Part shown: piece by piece, positions 61,193 to 64,000 of the stretch | Numbering within the stretch: position 1 is the stretch's first letter | How the letters are laid out: each line of letters begins with the position of its first letter | NCBI RefSeq assembly: GCF_030409235.1 | Contig: NZ_JAUFPO010000012.1 | Coordinates: forward strand, 26,525 to 90,524 | Origin: Halomonas almeriensis | Lineage (GTDB): Bacteria; Pseudomonadota; Gammaproteobacteria; Pseudomonadales; Halomonadaceae | DNA: 64,000 bases | Reading direction: 5' to 3' | Made by a program: the position numbers and the translations under genes | Notes under the pieces: model-generated | The model's database searches: none | Told to the model about the DNA's origin: nothing | The model's input: only the letters and a program-made list of their open reading frames with translations

Positions 61193-62518
61193 TTAGCCGG
61201 ATCGCTGGTGGACGCACTCGCCGTTGGCCCAGGTAGCATGCACGGCGCGATCATCGCCCAGCATCATCAGCGCGAAGAGGCGCTCGGCCAGGTTCCGGCT
61301 GCGGGCATTCTGTCGCTTGAGCAAGGGGCTGGCATCCGGGTCGAGGACAACGATGTCGGCCTCGCCACCGGGGCGCAGTTGGCCGATATGCTCGTCGAGA
61401 CGCAGGGCTCGCGCATTGCCCAGGGTTAGCTGATAGAAGCCCTGCCAGGCGGTCAGTGGCTGGCCTAGTAACTGGCCGACCTGGTAGGCGGCCTTGAGGC
61501 TGCCGAGCGGTGACAGGTCGGTCCCGCCGCCAACGTCGCTGGCCAGGCTGACGGTCAGTCCCGCCTCGCGGCTGGCCTGGCGATCGAAGAGGCCGCTGCC
61601 GAGGAACAGATTGGACGTGGGGCAGAAGGCGACATTGGCTCCGGCATCCGCCAGCCGCTGGCGCATGGGCCGGGTCAGGTGAATGCCATGCGCGAAGGTG
61701 CTGCGCGGGCCGACCAGGCCGTGGCGTTCGTAGACGTCCAGGTAGTCGCGACTCTCCGGAAACAACTCGGCCACCCAGTCGATCTCGCCCTGGTTTTCGG
61801 AGAGGTGTGTCTGCAGGTGCAGGTCCGGCGCATCAGCCAGGACGCCGCCCGTGGCATCCAGCTGTTCGCGGGTCGAGGTCGGCGCAAAGCGCGGCGTCAG
61901 GGTGTAACCCAGGCGGTCACGGCCGTGCCAGTCGGCAATCAGGCGTTCGCTATCGGCGATGCCGCCCAACGGGGTGTCGAGCAGCTCGGGCGGGGCATGG
62001 CGATCCATCAACACCTTGCCGGCTAGCATGCGCAGCCCGCGTCGCCGAGCGGCGGTGAAGAACGCATCCACCGAGCCGGGGTGCGAGGTGCAGAACACCT
62101 GGGCCGTAGTCGTGCCGACGCGCAGCGCCTCATCGAGAAAGGCCTCGGCGATGACATCGGCATGGGCCTGGCGGGCGAAGCGGCATTCTTCGGGGAAGGT
62201 GTAGTCGTTGAGCCAGTCGAGCAGCTGACGCCCCCAACAGGCCATGATGTCGAGCTGCACGTAGTGCACATGGGTATCGATGAAGCCGGGCATCATCAGT
62301 TTGTCGCGATAGTCGACGGTCTCGATATGCGCCGGCAGGTCCTCGGCTACTGCCGCATGATGACCTACGCGGCGAATGACGCCGCCTTCGATCAGAATGG
62401 CGCCGTCCTGTTCATGAAAGACGCTGCCCTGGGCGGGAGTGTCGCTGTCTCCCGGGTCGTGATGGAAGCTCAGTAGCGGGCCACGCAGAAGACGCATGGC
62501 GGATGGTGAATGACTCAT
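61193..62518 (-). CDS. guaD: guanine deaminase
   Basis: Amidohydrolase converting guanine to xanthine. The 441 residues show PGFIDTHVHYVQLD (zinc), TFPEECRF, THLSENQGEIDWV, FAHGIHLT and ASDVGGGTDLSPL, in GuaD order. The ATG at 62518 is used although no ribosome site is obvious; the ATG at 62497 is an alternative, and the frame to 62635 has no homology. CCGGC-TTA-GCCGG at about 61190-61202 spans the convergent junction. Confidence 0.92.
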   Translation of the reverse strand: MSHSPSAMRLLRGPLLSFHHDPGDSDTPAQGSVFHEQDGAILIEGGVIRRVGHHAAVAEDLPAHIETVDYRDKLMMPGFIDTHVHYVQLDIMACWGRQLLDWLNDYTFPEECRFARQAHADVIAEAFLDEALRVGTTTAQVFCTSHPGSVDAFFTAARRRGLRMLAGKVLMDRHAPPELLDTPLGGIADSERLIADWHGRDRLGYTLTPRFAPTSTREQLDATGGVLADAPDLHLQTHLSENQGEIDWVAELFPESRDYLDVYERHGLVGPRSTFAHGIHLTRPMRQRLADAGANVAFCPTSNLFLGSGLFDRQASREAGLTVSLASDVGGGTDLSPLGSLKAAYQVGQLLGQPLTAWQGFYQLTLGNARALRLDEHIGQLRPGGEADIVVLDPDASPLLKRQNARSRNLAERLFALMMLGDDRAVHATWANGECVHQRSG

Positions 62519-62745
62519 GGGGGATGCTTGCTGTCGGGAAATCAGGATGGCCGTGTCAGAGCATGACATCTCGCCGGCAAAAAACCACGGCCTGTGGTCG
62601 GTCATCATCGCCTCTGGATGATGTTGGTGCGACACCGTGACGCACGGCTCGGGCCACGTAAAGCCTTGTCGGCGGCCCGGCAGACTGAGAAAGTCATAGT
62701 GTAGCGATATAATAGTGCGAAAATCTCTGCACTAAAGGGTGGTTC

Positions 62746-63195
62746 ATGCGCGAATCCTGTCCCTGTGGTAGCGGCCACTTTCTGGCCGCGTGTTGTGGTC
62801 GCCATCACGACGGCGAGCCGGCGGCAACGCCGGAAGCCCTGATGCGCGCCCGCTTCAGCGCCTTCGCTCTGGGTCGCAATGACTATCTGCTGGCGACCTG
62901 GCACCCGGATACGCGGCCGGCCAGCTTGCCGGACGAGGATCCGACCCATTGGATTCGCCTCGAGATCATCGAAAGCTCAAGCGATGGCGACCAGGGGCGG
63001 GTGCACTTTCGTGCCACCTTCCGTGAAGGTCGGCGCTGGGGCGTGCTCGAGGAGGACTCCAGGTTCACTCGACTCGATGCTGGCTGGTGCTATGCGGATG
63101 GCGAGCCGCGCGTAATGCGCCTCAAGCCGGGTCGCAACAACCCCTGCCCGTGTGGCAGCGGACGCAAGGGTAAACAGTGCTGCCTTCGGTCCTGA
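62746..63195 (+). CDS. YchJ-family SEC-C metal-binding protein
   Basis: A 149-residue protein with SEC-C zinc motifs at both ends: CPCGSGHFLAACCG at the N-terminus and NPCPCGSGRKGKQCCLRS at the C-terminus. A YchJ-type NTF2-like middle lies between (LMRARFSAFALGRNDYLLATWHP). AAAGGG precedes the start. The function of the family is not established. Confidence 0.88.
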   Translation: MRESCPCGSGHFLAACCGRHHDGEPAATPEALMRARFSAFALGRNDYLLATWHPDTRPASLPDEDPTHWIRLEIIESSSDGDQGRVHFRATFREGRRWGVLEEDSRFTRLDAGWCYADGEPRVMRLKPGRNNPCPCGSGRKGKQCCLRS

Positions 63196-63229
63196 TGACA
63201 CGGCATCGATGGCGGCGGGAGAGAATGAC

Positions 63230-63565
63230 ATGAAACATCGGGGTCTTGTGCTGTGTCTGGGCGTTCCCCTGGGGTTTTTGACGCTGCTGGGCGGTTTGAT
63301 CTTCGGGGGGCAAGCTATCTCAGCCATCAAACTCGACAGCGAGATTGAGCAGGCGCTGGCCAACAAGCTGGCCATCGATGATGCCATTCAGGTGGATCAC
63401 CTGCAGCGCGTCAACAACGGTTATGGCTATTGCGGGCTGTACAAGTCGGCTTCCGCCGAGGACGGATATGCGTCCTTCTTCTACAACACTATCGAGGACC
63501 GAGTGACGGTCGACATCAAGTCCGATCGCTTCACCTCCAATTGTGGTCTGTCGTCCTTCTGCTGA
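63230..63565 (+). CDS. hypothetical membrane-anchored protein
   Basis: Not recognised. The 111 residues have one hydrophobic segment (residues about 5-28, LVLCLGVPLGFLTLLGGLIFGG) and then a small extracytoplasmic-looking domain with three cysteines (GYGYCGLYKS, SNCGLSSFC). GGGAGAG precedes the ATG at 63230. Probably a single-pass membrane or lipid-independent envelope protein. Confidence 0.6.
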   Translation: MKHRGLVLCLGVPLGFLTLLGGLIFGGQAISAIKLDSEIEQALANKLAIDDAIQVDHLQRVNNGYGYCGLYKSASAEDGYASFFYNTIEDRVTVDIKSDRFTSNCGLSSFC

Positions 63566-63631
63566 AGCATATGGCAGCAGGTGAAGACGTCTTTACCCGG
63601 GTACCGGGTGCCCCCTGACAAGGAGCCTCTC

Positions 63632-64000
63632 ATGGCAAAGCAATTTCGCGGGACCCGTCAGCCTGGCTGGATGGCGCCATTGGCCCTTCTGGCCGGCGCT
63701 GTGATGTCATTGAATGCGCAGGCTGGCGACCTTGAAGTCTCGGAGGCGCGCATGCGCGTGCTGCCCGGCGAGATGCCGGCGGCCGGTTATTTCCAGCTCC
63801 ACAACGGTGGGGAAGGGACTGTGGTACTGGTCGGTGCGCATAGTGCGGCCTTCGGCCACGTGGAGCTGCACCGCAGCATGAGTCATGACGGCATGGCCAG
63901 CATGGAGGCCGTCGAGCAGGTCGAACTGGCAGCCGGCGAGTCCATCGAATTCGCGCCCCAGGGGTATCATCTGATGTTGATGCAGCCCGCCGGCGAGGTG
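63632..64000 (+). CDS. PCu(A)C-family periplasmic copper chaperone (3' end outside window)
   Basis: The first 123 residues run off the window. A signal peptide (residues 1-31, ending LNAQA) is followed by the DUF461 domain: VSEARMRVLPGEMPAAGYF, then HVELHRSMSHDGMASM and GYHLMLMQP. These supply the spaced His and Met residues (H-M-x10-M-x21-H-x-M type) that bind Cu(I). Proteins of this family deliver copper to cytochrome oxidase. AAGGAG lies 7 nt before the ATG. Confidence 0.88.
   Translation, partial: MAKQFRGTRQPGWMAPLALLAGAVMSLNAQAGDLEVSEARMRVLPGEMPAAGYFQLHNGGEGTVVLVGAHSAAFGHVELHRSMSHDGMASMEAVEQVELAAGESIEFAPQGYHLMLMQPAGEV

Overview
The window looks like chromosome from a high-GC halophilic gammaproteobacterium, most likely Halomonadaceae (Halomonas type). 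That placement is an inference from GC content, gene repertoire and recalled protein similarity; no rRNA or marker phylogeny is available here. Genes are tightly packed, often with ATGA stop/start overlaps. No tRNA, rRNA or CRISPR array was recognised.

Layout. 0-1.0 kb: the right end of an ISAs1-family insertion sequence that has cut off the 3' end of the manganese exporter gene mntP; the yybP-ykoY (Mn2+) riboswitch of mntP is still intact. 1.3-15.7 kb (minus strand): a six-gene, translationally coupled operon kpsC - kpsS - SDR - LtaS/sulfatase-like membrane enzyme - 2507-aa reducing type I polyketide synthase - alpha-oxoamine synthase. It corresponds to the wcbA-O-P-Q-R-T genes of Burkholderia and rkp genes of Sinorhizobium and probably makes a lipid anchor for a Kdo-linked surface polysaccharide. 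16.1-17.7 kb: prfC. 17.9-27 kb: acyl-CoA synthetase, a LiuR-like MerR regulator, a valine branch (acyl-CoA dehydrogenase, 3-hydroxyisobutyryl-CoA hydrolase, 3-hydroxyisobutyrate dehydrogenase) and a glutarate branch (glutaryl-CoA dehydrogenase plus a CaiB-type CoA-transferase), followed by a decayed di-heme oxidoreductase pseudogene. 27.6-36.8 kb: divergent ppsR/ppsA, rraA, acnB, a DUF1289 protein and miaE. 36.9-40.8 kb: a 1302-aa BTAD/degenerate-cyclase/AAA/TPR regulator. 41.0-46 kb: a YkgJ-type cysteine-cluster protein, queC-queE-queD, a START-like protein, a DUF2789 protein and a type I asparaginase. 46-53 kb: a CynX-type MFS transporter, rhlE, pqiABC. 53-60 kb: a CaCA exchanger and cydABDC. 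60-64 kb: adenine deaminase, guanine deaminase, a YchJ/SEC-C protein, a small membrane protein and the start of a PCu(A)C copper chaperone.

The structure that ordinary gene annotation leaves unexplained is a family of intergenic DNA elements at nine places. All have strict 7-bp periodicity: pyrimidine-strand heptads CTTCNNN, CTCACNN or CTCGNNN, usually facing a complementary purine heptad arm. At three loci (15.9, 17.7 and 19.7 kb) the heptad tail is preceded by a tandem array of about 30-nt units, each holding a GC hairpin of the type GGCGC-TNC-GCGCC. The arrays sit at gene 3' ends, and five genes have a stop codon lying inside or on the edge of an array. This family, and the PKS/oxoamine-synthase capsule-lipid operon, are the two items most worth following up.
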